From Burkholderia oklahomensis C6786 (GTDB taxonomy: Bacteria > Pseudomonadota > Gammaproteobacteria > Burkholderiales > Burkholderiaceae), in the NCBI RefSeq assembly GCF_000959365.1, contig NZ_CP009555.1, positions 1 to 64,000 of the forward strand: a stretch of DNA of 64,000 bases. Reading direction: 5' to 3'. The translations under genes were made by a program, and so were the position numbers. The notes below the pieces were generated by a model. The model was not told where the DNA came from and did no database searches. It worked only from the letters and a program-made list of their open reading frames with translations. Positions 54,664 through 63,654 of the stretch are shown in pieces; position 1 is the first letter of the stretch, and every line of letters begins with the position of its first letter.

Positions 54664-55677
54664 TCATCTGATGTGCTGGTGGCTGCTCGCCTTTTTGGCC
54701 TCCGTCCGCTCCGCCTTTGCTTTTGCGATTGCGCGCTCCATCACACCGGGCACCGTCGCCGCGAACTCGCCGATCGAATCCGGGATCGGCCACACGTTCG
54801 GATCGTTCGGTTCCACGCGGCATTCGGCCTCGATCTCCGGCGGAAATTGCGGCTCCTTGCACGTCTTGAAGACCAGCCAGCGCACCACGGTGAACAAGCC
54901 GATGAATGGAGACAGCAGGATACGCTTCGCTGGCGTGGTCGCATTTGTGAAGCCCACCGCGGAAATCAGACAGTTCTTCAGCGTCGGCGCCACCGACAGT
55001 TCCACGTACTTGTCCAGCGGCACTTCGGCAACCGCCTCCGGCCCCTCGTCCATGTATCGCCGGATGAACTCCCACATCTCCAACACCGGGCGATCGCTCT
55101 CCGCGCAATGCCCCAGTGCGAAAGTGTCCTTGACCACGTCGCCGTCCATCACCTCGCCGCGGATGTCGCGAAGGAATTTCATGTCCGTGCCGCGTCCGAT
55201 GTGGAAAAACACTGACTCCCATGGCACGGTCAGGATGCCGCCGTCGCGTTTGTCGCGGAAAACATGAATCTTGCGAGTCTTACGATTGAATCGAATCGGA
55301 TAATATATGCATTTAAACAATTCAAATCTTAGAGATTTAAAATAAAAGACAACAATGAAAATACAAACGATCAACGCACTAGACGCAGCCCCTATAGAAT
55401 CACCATAATTATCCGAAAAAAACAATGCATATCCAATCAGAAAAGCAAAAGCAATAACGAACACCAAAAATCCGACAAGCGGAATGGCCGTACCCAGCAT
55501 TCCGCGATACAAGAAACGTCGATCAATCCAATCAATATAAGTTGAATTGATCGAAATCAAGCCAATTCGCTGCCTTGGAGAGTAATTGTTTTGGCGTCGA
55601 CGAAGAAGCGCAGTCGTCTCATTGATATTATCAGCCTTCTCACCATAGCAGAACGGGCGCATCCAGCCAGTATACAT
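54664..55677 (-). CDS. DUF6708-type membrane protein of a T6SS effector module (copy 2)
   Basis: The 337-residue paralogue of copy 1 begins MYTGWMRPFCYG, 2 bp after the effector stop codon, so it is translated with the effector. It has two membrane helices (about residues 65-85 and 100-120) and the same cytosolic domain (IYYPIRFNRKTRKIHVFRDK, TVPWESVFFHIGRG, DTFALGHCAESD). From residue about 135 to about 305 the DNA is almost identical to copy 1. The N-terminal membrane half and extreme C-terminus differ. Tight coupling to the effector supports an immunity or partner role, not proven. Confidence 0.82.
   Translation of the reverse strand: MYTGWMRPFCYGEKADNINETTALLRRRQNNYSPRQRIGLISINSTYIDWIDRRFLYRGMLGTAIPLVGFLVFVIAFAFLIGYALFFSDNYGDSIGAASSALIVCIFIVVFYFKSLRFELFKCIYYPIRFNRKTRKIHVFRDKRDGGILTVPWESVFFHIGRGTDMKFLRDIRGEVMDGDVVKDTFALGHCAESDRPVLEMWEFIRRYMDEGPEAVAEVPLDKYVELSVAPTLKNCLISAVGFTNATTPAKRILLSPFIGLFTVVRWLVFKTCKEPQFPPEIEAECRVEPNDPNVWPIPDSIGEFAATVPGVMERAIAKAKAERTEAKKASSHQHIR
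54752..55262 (-). repeat. Long direct repeat, copy 2 (DUF6708 C-terminal half)
   Basis: This is the partner of 49518-50028, gap-free over about 510 bp. Sharp borders inside both genes point to gene conversion or recent recombination. Confidence 0.85.
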
Positions 55678-55679
55678 AG

Positions 55680-58529
55680 TCAACCCCCATTTCCCATTAC
55701 CGCCAGCGCCACTTCTTGCTGCGCCAATCCTTTAAATTTAAATTTACTTCCACCGCTCTTCTCTTCCATACCATAGAGTGTGTCACTCAACCAATCCTGC
55801 AAGGCATTTGGTTTGATCCAGGCATTCACCATCATCACAACAGCAACAACCACACCAACAATAAAACCAATACCAGCAGTTCCCGCAATTATCATTAACA
55901 CAGCCGCGCCCACTGCAGCAATACCCAAACCTATACTAGCCCAACCGATAAAAGTATGCCGCTCGCGAATCTCCAATCCCTCTTTTATCGACATTACCCC
56001 ACCAATAATTCCACCAATTACACCCAATATCTTCCCTCCTCCTGTAAGCCAGGATGCACGCGATTCAATGTTGACTGCCTGAAATTTGAATTGCCAGCTA
56101 GTCTTAGTCGCTCCCCAAGCGAACTTCTCCAGTCCGTTGCCAATCGTCTCGCTCACTCCCCCCACAAGCCCCGTCACCCCCCCACCAAAGTTCACAGCTT
56201 TCCCCACTACCTTGTCCGGTTCAGCCTTCATCATTTCTTCGTAAGATTTGGAGAGCGTATACGCAGAGAGGCAAAGCTGAACCACTCCAACCTTCACATC
56301 CAAATTACCCACCTTGCGGACGCTCTCATACATAATTTCGTCATAATCCTGGACCGAGAGCGCGCCTGCTCCTCTCCCCTTCAGCTTGTTCGCTGTAGCT
56401 TCGTCCACCAATGCGATGCCCCGGAATGGGTATTTTTTGCTGGTGTCCATTCCCTGTCTCAACATGGGACGCACACTTTCGCGAAGGCGCTTCTCGTCGC
56501 TACCACTTGTCGCTGCCAACATCTTCGCCAAGGTCTTGGTCGCCTGACTGAAACTCTGCATCCCCCGCAAATCGACCAGTTTCAAATTGGGATTCCCTTC
56601 CCTTGCCACGCAGCCCAACAATCCTATCTGCCATTTCGCGGGTACTAGAGAGAGCAGTGGTTTCGCCAACAGTTTCGTGGCCCCTGCATCGAATTCATCC
56701 GACATGAACTTTACGAGCGGTCCACAATACTGATAAACAAAACGTGCAATGCGGTCCATGTACTTTGCCCTGAGCTCGCCTTTGCTTCCTGCCACCATGA
56801 CATCCTTGAATTTGTCATGGAATTTCTCCGCCAAATCTGCCAACGGAAAGTCGGACTTCGCACCGTTCTCAGCAGCCTTGTCCAACCACCCTTTGATCAG
56901 CGCATCATTATTGAACGCGCCAGCCCGTAGCAACCACGCCTCGGATTTTTTGGGATCCTGCTTCAGGCAGTCGAGGAAAAAATTGAACAATGCCGTCCGG
57001 CCACTCGCACTGTGGATTACCTGTGTAATCAACTCGGTATAGGACGCACCGCTATCCAGGTCCTTGGAGTCGAAGTTGTGACTGAGATAGTGCGAGAACG
57101 CTCCACTTTTCAGCCAGGCCAAATACGGGGCATCGAGTCTGACCAACGTCTGAGTGCTGAAATTGTTCAATTTCGTCTGGTACTCCGCCAGTTCTCGCTC
57201 AACTCGCGGCTTGTCATAATAAGATGTGTACTTCTTCCAGGCATCATCGACCAGCACATCAGACTTGGCCTCACTTGCTTCGCGAATGCGCTGCCTCTCT
57301 TCAGCCTTCGCACGCTCGCGCGCCTCGACCTGTCGCTTGTATGCGCCATAGCCTTGCGTCATCATCGTCAGTGCGTCGGTTACTTGGTCGCCCCCCTCGA
57401 TATTCGCCATGCCCTCCGCCAAATCAGCGGCATTTTCGTTACTGCGAACATCGTCCTCGACCGCGCCGTGCCCCACCGCCTCCTTCAGTGCGCCGATCAA
57501 CAACGCCGTGTCGTGCTTCCATTTGAGTTGCGGATCCTCGCTGAACTCCGCGCTCCGTTGCAGCGCCAGGCCATTGAGTTCCATCGCGATGCCCGCGGGA
57601 TCGTCGAGCGCCACCAGTGCAGGCCGATGCGGCTTCGCCGCCTTCGCCCCCCATGCGATCATCGCGTTAGCGTCGGCCGCATCCGCATAGAAGTCCTGTG
57701 GTGAGAACGCCCAAGCCGCAGACACGACTTTTCCCTTGTCTGCCGCCTTTACGCTGACCGCAGCAGGCAACAAATCCTTGATCAGCGACGAACTCATCGC
57801 CAACGCTCGCTTTGTCGTCGCATCCGTGGCCAACAACTGTGAGGGCGTCCTGTAAGGCACCGGCAGCAAGCTCGTCACGTAAGTGGCAGTTTCCTTGTTC
57901 AGTGCGCCGGGCGTGGTCGCATATTCGGCCACTCGGCTGGCGAGTTCGGCGAACGGCGCCGCGTGGGGCTGACTGGCTTCGCCGCGCCAAGCCGCAACGT
58001 CGATGCTGCGCATGTGTGCTTCGCGATAAGCCGGGGAACTGTTCTTATCCAACACGTCCTTGGTCCAAGCCACGTCCGAAAAGCCGAGCCACACCTTCGT
58101 CGCTTTCGCCGCATTCTTGACCGTGATGCAGCGTGCGATAAAGGCGTCGCCCTCTCGCTTGCAACTGAACTCGACCTTGCCCCACCCACCGGGCGGCGCC
58201 TTTGCGTACGGGTCGAACTGAAAGAGATAGGCGCCTTTCGTCACGACATAGGCTGACCACTCCTTACGTGCCTCGTCGTAAACGTACAAGTAACCGGGAC
58301 GCAGCAATCGCGTCGTGTAATGGGCAAGGTCGCCAGGAAGCTCGTATTTGCTCAGGTCCTTGCCTTGCTCCTTTTTCTTGTCGACCGCCAAAAACGGCGC
58401 CTTGAGTTCCGGAGCATTGCCCTTGTCCTTTCGAGCAATCGCGTAGCGCAGCGGGAGAATCGGGAGTCCTTTCTTGTCGCAGAACTGACAGACAGTCGGC
58501 GGCAGCGAAGAGCCAACGGACGAATTCAT
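55680..58529 (-). CDS. VasX-like T6SS effector with C-terminal membrane segments
   Basis: The 949-residue protein has the VasX N-terminal domain (CQFCDKKGLPILPLRYAIAR, LRPGYLYVYDEARKEWSAYV, residues about 15-190). A long helical, charged middle contains a probable coiled coil (AYKRQVEARERAKAEERQRI near 400). Glycine/alanine-rich hydrophobic hairpins lie at the C-terminus (GGGKILGVIGGIIGGVMSIK, IGLGIAAVGAAVLMIIAGTA, then GIGFIVGVVVAVVMMV, residues about 835-910). This layout is that of colicin-like, membrane-permeabilising T6SS toxins. The ATG overlaps the DUF4123 stop (ATGA), so loading by VgrG with the DUF4123 adaptor is expected. The 3' end abuts DUF6708 copy 2. Confidence 0.87.
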   Translation of the reverse strand: MNSSVGSSLPPTVCQFCDKKGLPILPLRYAIARKDKGNAPELKAPFLAVDKKKEQGKDLSKYELPGDLAHYTTRLLRPGYLYVYDEARKEWSAYVVTKGAYLFQFDPYAKAPPGGWGKVEFSCKREGDAFIARCITVKNAAKATKVWLGFSDVAWTKDVLDKNSSPAYREAHMRSIDVAAWRGEASQPHAAPFAELASRVAEYATTPGALNKETATYVTSLLPVPYRTPSQLLATDATTKRALAMSSSLIKDLLPAAVSVKAADKGKVVSAAWAFSPQDFYADAADANAMIAWGAKAAKPHRPALVALDDPAGIAMELNGLALQRSAEFSEDPQLKWKHDTALLIGALKEAVGHGAVEDDVRSNENAADLAEGMANIEGGDQVTDALTMMTQGYGAYKRQVEARERAKAEERQRIREASEAKSDVLVDDAWKKYTSYYDKPRVERELAEYQTKLNNFSTQTLVRLDAPYLAWLKSGAFSHYLSHNFDSKDLDSGASYTELITQVIHSASGRTALFNFFLDCLKQDPKKSEAWLLRAGAFNNDALIKGWLDKAAENGAKSDFPLADLAEKFHDKFKDVMVAGSKGELRAKYMDRIARFVYQYCGPLVKFMSDEFDAGATKLLAKPLLSLVPAKWQIGLLGCVAREGNPNLKLVDLRGMQSFSQATKTLAKMLAATSGSDEKRLRESVRPMLRQGMDTSKKYPFRGIALVDEATANKLKGRGAGALSVQDYDEIMYESVRKVGNLDVKVGVVQLCLSAYTLSKSYEEMMKAEPDKVVGKAVNFGGGVTGLVGGVSETIGNGLEKFAWGATKTSWQFKFQAVNIESRASWLTGGGKILGVIGGIIGGVMSIKEGLEIRERHTFIGWASIGLGIAAVGAAVLMIIAGTAGIGFIVGVVVAVVMMVNAWIKPNALQDWLSDTLYGMEEKSGGSKFKFKGLAQQEVALAVMGNGG

Positions 58530-59401
58530 ACGCGTTCCTTGTACGGATGGTTCATTTCATCGACCAGGCGCTGCATGGTCGTGTCATCGAGATCGGAGCA
58601 GAGATCGGCATATGTCGCCTCATTCTCTTGCGTCTGTTTCAGACGCACCTGCAATTCGGGATGCTGATGAATGCGCGGATGGAATCGAATCGCCTGGCTC
58701 GCGTAAAGCAAACGATCTGAACGATCGGCAAGGCGGTGGAGGTTCCATGCTTCTGCGAGCAGCGCATTCAGACGCTGCGCGAGACTCGCGTCGTCAGCCA
58801 GATCGGGAGCGATGCGCGACAACAAAGTCAGCGTCTGGTTGATCTCGCCGAAGCGCAGCAGCGTCGTCCATTGCTCCGGAGACAACCGCATCCTGGCGGG
58901 AACGTCCGTAATGCGCGCGTCGCGCGTGCGATTCCACCATATCCCATCGGGTTCTCGCCACGCCCACGAGTCGATCGGTCCAAGCAGGCTCTCCCATTGA
59001 TCCGCACTCAGCAGCCAGTTCAAATGCCGGAAGACCTTCGGATCGTGCAGTCGAATCACGTCGTACTCGCGGCGGGCGAGATGGTATTGCTCCATCTGGG
59101 CGATCAGATGCCCCCTGATGTAATCAGTCCCTCTCGTCGAGTGGAGCAACGCCGAGAAATATGGGTCGTCGTATTCGCGGTCCCATATTCGCGCACGCGC
59201 CAAAAGCTCGTCCCGCGCCGCCGCATCCAGCGACGCCAAACAGACGAGACGCGGAAAAAGATGCGCCTGTTCCCGGTAGCGATCGGGAACAAGCGACGCG
59301 GTTTCGAGATCCGCCCAAGCCTCTTCGTCAATCTGCAACGGGTTGATCACCGCGTACTGAAACGCGAGGAAGTTTCTTGAATCGAGTTCGAACGAAACCA
59401 T
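58526..59401 (-). CDS. DUF4123-domain T6SS effector chaperone/adaptor
   Basis: The 291-residue protein has the DUF4123 pattern: an N-terminal alpha/beta part (FQYAVINPLQIDEEAWADLE, LFPRLVCLASLD), then HLIAQMEQYHLARREYDVIR, LHDPKVFRHLNWLLSADQWE and SLLGPIDSWAWREPDGIWW. DUF4123 proteins (TEC/Tap-like) load specific effectors onto their cognate VgrG. It starts 1 bp after the VgrG stop and its own stop overlaps the effector start (ATGA). This VgrG-adaptor-effector order is the classical arrangement and directly links the three proteins. The C-terminus is helical and hydrophilic. Confidence 0.9.
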   Translation of the reverse strand: MVSFELDSRNFLAFQYAVINPLQIDEEAWADLETASLVPDRYREQAHLFPRLVCLASLDAAARDELLARARIWDREYDDPYFSALLHSTRGTDYIRGHLIAQMEQYHLARREYDVIRLHDPKVFRHLNWLLSADQWESLLGPIDSWAWREPDGIWWNRTRDARITDVPARMRLSPEQWTTLLRFGEINQTLTLLSRIAPDLADDASLAQRLNALLAEAWNLHRLADRSDRLLYASQAIRFHPRIHQHPELQVRLKQTQENEATYADLCSDLDDTTMQRLVDEMNHPYKERV

Positions 59402-59402
59402 G

Positions 59403-62243
59403 TCAAGCCGCCGACTTCATCGTGCCTTCGTGCGCCACGTCGGCTGCGCGCGTCTTGTACTCGCACAGTTTCGGATCGCCCTTCGGCAATTGGGCCGATG
59501 CACTCGCACTCTTCGGCCCCGTCAACTGATGCGCAGCCGCCTTGAAATCCGCCCGCCCCGGCGCGCCGACGACGATGTCGTTGCCCTCCATCTTCAGATA
59601 CGCCTTCGCCGCCGTCAGCAGCACGCGCTGCTGCGCCTGCAAGGAAGCGCTGCCCTGCGCGCTCGCGACCGTGACGGCCTTCTGCGCACTCGCGCTCAGC
59701 TTGCCCGCGTTCTGCGCCTGGACGCTCACCGAGCCGGACGCCGCGTGCATCGCGATGCCCCGGCCCGCCACCGGCCGCCCGTTGCCCGCCGCGCCCTGCG
59801 TATACAGCGCGATGCCGTGATTCGCGACGACGCTCGTCTTGCCCTTCGCGGTCAGCTGCACGTCCTGTCCGGCGCTCAGCGCCGTCTCGGCGCCCGACAC
59901 CCAGACGTGGCTCTTCGCCGACATCGCAGCCAGCCCGGCCTCGCCATGCGCGACGAGATGCGGCTTGCTCCACGCAACCGCGCTGCCGCTCCCGCCGCCT
60001 GCCATGTCGCCGCCGCGTCCTTCGCGCGTCGCGCCGATCGCCTCCCTGCTCTGCTCGAGGCCGTCGACGGCGGGCAGCGGCTTCGCCGTACCGCCGCCCG
60101 TCGACGCGCTCTGCCCGGCGGCGGCGCTCTTCGCTTGCGGCGTTGCGCAGCCCGGCTCCGCACCCTGCTTCTGCGCGAGCTCCGCGAGGCTCTGCAGCAT
60201 CTGCCGATGCTGCGCGAGCACCTGGCTCGGCGCGCTCGCGTCCATCTGGCTCACGCCGGGCGCCGTGCTGATCAGCAGCCCCGCGCCGCCGCGCAGCGCA
60301 CCGGCGGCATCCGTCGCGAGTTCCGCGCCGTAGCCGCGATCGGCCTGACGCTGATTGTCCTGAATCTGCTTGATGTGCCCGAGCGTGAGGCCGCTGTTGC
60401 GGTCCGTCGTGTACAGGCGCGCGCTCGACTGGCTCGCCGTGTCGTCGAGCATGAATTGCCGGTAGCCGCCCGTGCCTTGCTGGCTGACGCTCATGTCCTG
60501 CGTCTTGAAGCCCGTCAGCACTGCAGCGTGCGTATTGCCCGCGAACCACGCGGCCGCATTGCCGGTGCTGCTGCTCGGACCGCCCGCCTGCGCGTTGTGC
60601 TGCGCGTCGGCGTTGCCCTGGCCGTTGTAGAGCGCCGCCACCGCGACCGGCCGATCGGGCTGTCCTTCAAGCCACTCGGTCCACACTTCCTGACCCACGC
60701 GCGGCACGCTCACGCCGCCCCAGTTGTCGCCGCCCACGGGCGTCAGCATCCGCGTCCACGTGCCGGCGCTCCGGTCGGCCGGCGCGTTCGCCGCATGCGG
60801 GTGGTCTTCTCGGCTCGCGGCGTTCTGGCCGCGCTGCGCATGGTGCTGAATCCGGATTCGATGATCGCGGTCGGTGTGGACGGGATCGCCCGCGCCCACG
60901 ACGATCGCCGTCTGAGCGCCCGGCATCACCGCGACGGGATGCGCGCGCGCGCCGTGACCGGACGCCGCCAGCGGCCGATAAGCCTGCTCGGCCGGCAGCG
61001 CGAGAAAGCGGTTCCGATAAGCGGCATCGTCTTGCATCAGCGGCTCGCCGTGATGCGTATCGGCGCCGAGCGCCGCATGCAACGCGCTCGCCGCGCCGTG
61101 CGTCTCGGACGCGGCATCGGCGATCGGCGGAATCGCGCCAAGACGTTGTTCGATCGCGCTGCGCACTGTCGCGTCGACGTTCGCGCGCGCCGAATGCTCG
61201 ACTCGCAGACAGACGAACGCATCCGACGCGCCAAGCGTCGGATGATGCGCAATCGCGAAACGCAGCCCCGGGCGCAGATCGCGGCGCGTGCTTCGGCCTT
61301 CGCTCTGAAGCGCGGCCACGCGCTGCGCGTCGAGCTGCTGCTGCGCGCGCCGGTCGCCGATCTCACCCGTCTGGAACGCGTACGGTCCGGCGACGTCGCG
61401 ATCCTCGCCCGGCACGACCGAGCCGTTCGCGCGCGCGCCCGTCGGCCGCGTCGACAGGCTGCGGTGATCCCAGCTCGCACGCGCGACGCTGCCGATGCGC
61501 CAGCGCCGCGCGTTCATGAAGTGCTGGATGCAGCCCCGCGGATCGCCGTCGCTCGTCTGGTGGAAGCCGACGCGCTCCGGATCGTCGGGCGCGAACCGCC
61601 GGTTCGAATCCGCGAGCACGAGCGTATGCTTGCCGAGGCTCGACGCATGCGGATCGCCCTCGTGCTCGAACCAGTAGAAGATGCCCTCTTCGGCCCACAG
61701 CCGCTCGAGGAATTCGAAATCGGATTCGCCGGCTTGCGCGGTCAGGCTGCGCCTCGGATATCTCGTTGCGTCGGCGAGCGCCCAGCGCCACGCAGGCGCG
61801 ATCGCGCCGCGCGTATGACGGCGGAAGATCTGTTCGGTGATCTCGACGATGCTCGCGTTCTGATGGTTGTAGCTGTCGACCCGCTGACGCAGCAGAGACA
61901 GCCACGGCTCCACGACGAGCCGCACGCGCGCGAGGCCGCCGTTATAGCCGATCAACTCGGCTGCGATCACGTGGCCATGGAACGGCCGGCGCGCATCGCG
62001 CCCTTCCGCCGCCTGCCACTCGATCAGGATCGGAGCGCCGATCAATTGCGCGAGCGGCAGCGAAGGATTCTCCGTAAGCGCGGTGAGCTGGAACCGGAAG
62101 CCGCCGTGATCGAGCGCCTCCCAGCCGTGCAGGCTTTCGGCGACGATCGCGTTCGCGCCGAGCGGCGTCGTCACCCATAAGAAACGGTCGTGTTGCGACC
62201 AGCCGCCGAAAAGTGCTCGTAGAACGTCAGTGTGGATCGACAT
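59403..62243 (-). CDS. vgrG: T6SS spike protein VgrG with DUF2345 domain
   Basis: The product is about 946 residues. The gp27-like region (residues 1-350) includes AGESDFEFLERLWAEEGIFY and WFEHE, a VgrG hallmark. A gp5-like OB domain and needle follow (RIRIQHHAQRG, GGDNWGGVSVPRVGQEVWTE, ALYNGQ). The DUF2345/beta-helix extension (SGLTLGHIKQIQDN, VAHGEAGLAAMSAKSHVWVS, VQLTAKGKTSVVANHGIALY, KAYLKMEGNDIVVGAPGRAD) is complete. It forms the puncturing tip of the T6SS and carries effectors. The ATG at 62243 matches family starts; the frame opens to 62270. It is first gene of the VgrG-DUF4123-effector-DUF6708 unit. No T6SS core genes are in the window. Confidence 0.96.
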   Translation of the reverse strand: MSIHTDVLRALFGGWSQHDRFLWVTTPLGANAIVAESLHGWEALDHGGFRFQLTALTENPSLPLAQLIGAPILIEWQAAEGRDARRPFHGHVIAAELIGYNGGLARVRLVVEPWLSLLRQRVDSYNHQNASIVEITEQIFRRHTRGAIAPAWRWALADATRYPRRSLTAQAGESDFEFLERLWAEEGIFYWFEHEGDPHASSLGKHTLVLADSNRRFAPDDPERVGFHQTSDGDPRGCIQHFMNARRWRIGSVARASWDHRSLSTRPTGARANGSVVPGEDRDVAGPYAFQTGEIGDRRAQQQLDAQRVAALQSEGRSTRRDLRPGLRFAIAHHPTLGASDAFVCLRVEHSARANVDATVRSAIEQRLGAIPPIADAASETHGAASALHAALGADTHHGEPLMQDDAAYRNRFLALPAEQAYRPLAASGHGARAHPVAVMPGAQTAIVVGAGDPVHTDRDHRIRIQHHAQRGQNAASREDHPHAANAPADRSAGTWTRMLTPVGGDNWGGVSVPRVGQEVWTEWLEGQPDRPVAVAALYNGQGNADAQHNAQAGGPSSSTGNAAAWFAGNTHAAVLTGFKTQDMSVSQQGTGGYRQFMLDDTASQSSARLYTTDRNSGLTLGHIKQIQDNQRQADRGYGAELATDAAGALRGGAGLLISTAPGVSQMDASAPSQVLAQHRQMLQSLAELAQKQGAEPGCATPQAKSAAAGQSASTGGGTAKPLPAVDGLEQSREAIGATREGRGGDMAGGGSGSAVAWSKPHLVAHGEAGLAAMSAKSHVWVSGAETALSAGQDVQLTAKGKTSVVANHGIALYTQGAAGNGRPVAGRGIAMHAASGSVSVQAQNAGKLSASAQKAVTVASAQGSASLQAQQRVLLTAAKAYLKMEGNDIVVGAPGRADFKAAAHQLTGPKSASASAQLPKGDPKLCEYKTRAADVAHEGTMKSAA

Positions 62244-62553
62244 GGCTTGTCCGTTCAGTGGGCCCGGCACGCGAAGGCGTGCGCGGCCGGGTTCGGGTGT
62301 CGGGATGCGGCGCGACGGGATGTTGCCGTTCGGCGCGCGGATCGGCCGGCGATGCAGGCGCGTGCGTTCGTCTTGCCGGCTGCCGATGCAGCGGATGTTC
62401 GCACCGACCGCCGGTCGCGCCGTTCGTCACGCGTCGCATACGAATGCATCGATGTCGCGTGAACGAACGCCGGCTCGAGCGCATGCGAGCGAAGCCGCGC
62501 GGTCCGCGACAAGAAGCGAAATACGTCAGTGCCGAGATTCATCGACAGTCCAT

Positions 62554-63073
62554 TCAACGTGCAAATATTTGATGGCTTCGCGGAGACGACGAGCACGGAT
62601 CGTCGCCCCCCTGACGGCGGCGCGATGCGCACTCGCCCGGCCATGTTTTCGAGTACGCAAAAACGCCCGCCGTAAGCCGTTCCGGAATCGTCGCCACGCG
62701 GAATGATCCCGAAGTCGTGCCATTTGCCCGTGTCGAGAGGCCGCGGTGGCGTTTCCGCGATCGCGCCGGCAATCGACTGGCCGTACACGGTGCATTCGCC
62801 GCGCTTCATATAGACAGGCGGTACATCGTCCGGCACTGCGATGCCTCAATAGATGACGTCCGGACTGGCGGGACCGGTCGCCCGGCTGATGCCTGCAATA
62901 TGGAGACGTACCGATTGTTCACCTCCATCGCCTTTTTCAGGAATACAAGCCACTGGCTTTCCGTCGATCCGCTCGATATCGACACGCACCGTGCCTCGCG
63001 ACATCGCTGCGGCATGTGCAGCACACCAGATCGACATGATGCATATCGAACCATTGCGGAAGATCCGGCTCAT
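62554..63073 (-). pseudogene. Broken second copy of the secreted immunity-like protein
   Basis: The sequence aligns along its length to the intact gene at 63160. It has a signal peptide (MSRIFRNGSICIMSIWCAAH), then RIDGKPVACIPEKGDGGEQS and ISRATGPASPDVIY. A TGA stands where the intact copy has TGG (VIYWQIEVPDD against VIY*GIAVPDD), and the same frame continues VPPVYMKRGECTVYGQSIAG and RFCVLENMAGRV. A later frameshift puts the tail GGDDPCSSSP in another frame. The stop and the shift make it inactive. Confidence 0.82.
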
Positions 63074-63159
63074 TTTCAAATTTCACCAAGAACGGGGCAA
63101 TCGCACGGCGACCGATGTCGGGTTTCATGACGATCCGGTCCACGGACCGCTCAACTCTG

Positions 63160-63654
63160 CTATTTCCCGCTCGAGCACGTATCGCCCCCCTCGGAAGGCA
63201 GCACGACGCGTCCGCCACCGCCCGGCTTCTTACGTACGCAGAAGCTCCCTCTGTATATGGGTCCGTCATCTTCGCCGCCCGGCATGACGGCGAAGTTGTA
63301 CCACTTGTCGAAATCGAACGGCTTCGGCGGCGTCAACACCGTTGCGCCGGGAATCGACTGACCGTAAACGATGCACTCGCCACGCTTCAGATAGATGGGG
63401 GGAGCGTCGTCCGGCACTTCGATCTGCCAATAGATGACATTGGGACTGGTGGGGCCCGTCGCCCGACTCACTCCGACGAAACCGAGCCGCATGCTGGATT
63501 TTCCCCCGTCGTCGCTCATTGGAATACAAGCCGCAGGCTTTCCGTCGATGCGCTTGACATCCAAAGGCACGGGGCCTTTTGACATTGCTCCTGCCTGCGC
63601 AATGCACCAGCATGACAACATGCATATCAGACTATTTCGGAAGATTCGATGCAT
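63160..63654 (-). CDS. Secreted periplasmic T6SS immunity-like protein
   Basis: The 164-residue precursor has a signal peptide (MHRIFRNSLICMLSCWCIAQ, cleaved near AGA). The mature domain has several conserved cysteines (AACIP, GECIV, SFCVR, DTCSS) and the block YWQIEVPDDAPPIYLKRGEC, IVYGQS. It resembles small proteins annotated as putative T6SS immunity periplasmic (lipo)proteins. Overlapping the end of the upstream HExTH gene by 23 bp, it would protect the cell from that protein if it is a periplasm-acting toxin. The inference rests on order and secretion signal. The start at 63654 is preferred over the longer frame by signal peptide position. Confidence 0.72.
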   Translation of the reverse strand: MHRIFRNSLICMLSCWCIAQAGAMSKGPVPLDVKRIDGKPAACIPMSDDGGKSSMRLGFVGVSRATGPTSPNVIYWQIEVPDDAPPIYLKRGECIVYGQSIPGATVLTPPKPFDFDKWYNFAVMPGGEDDGPIYRGSFCVRKKPGGGGRVVLPSEGGDTCSSGK

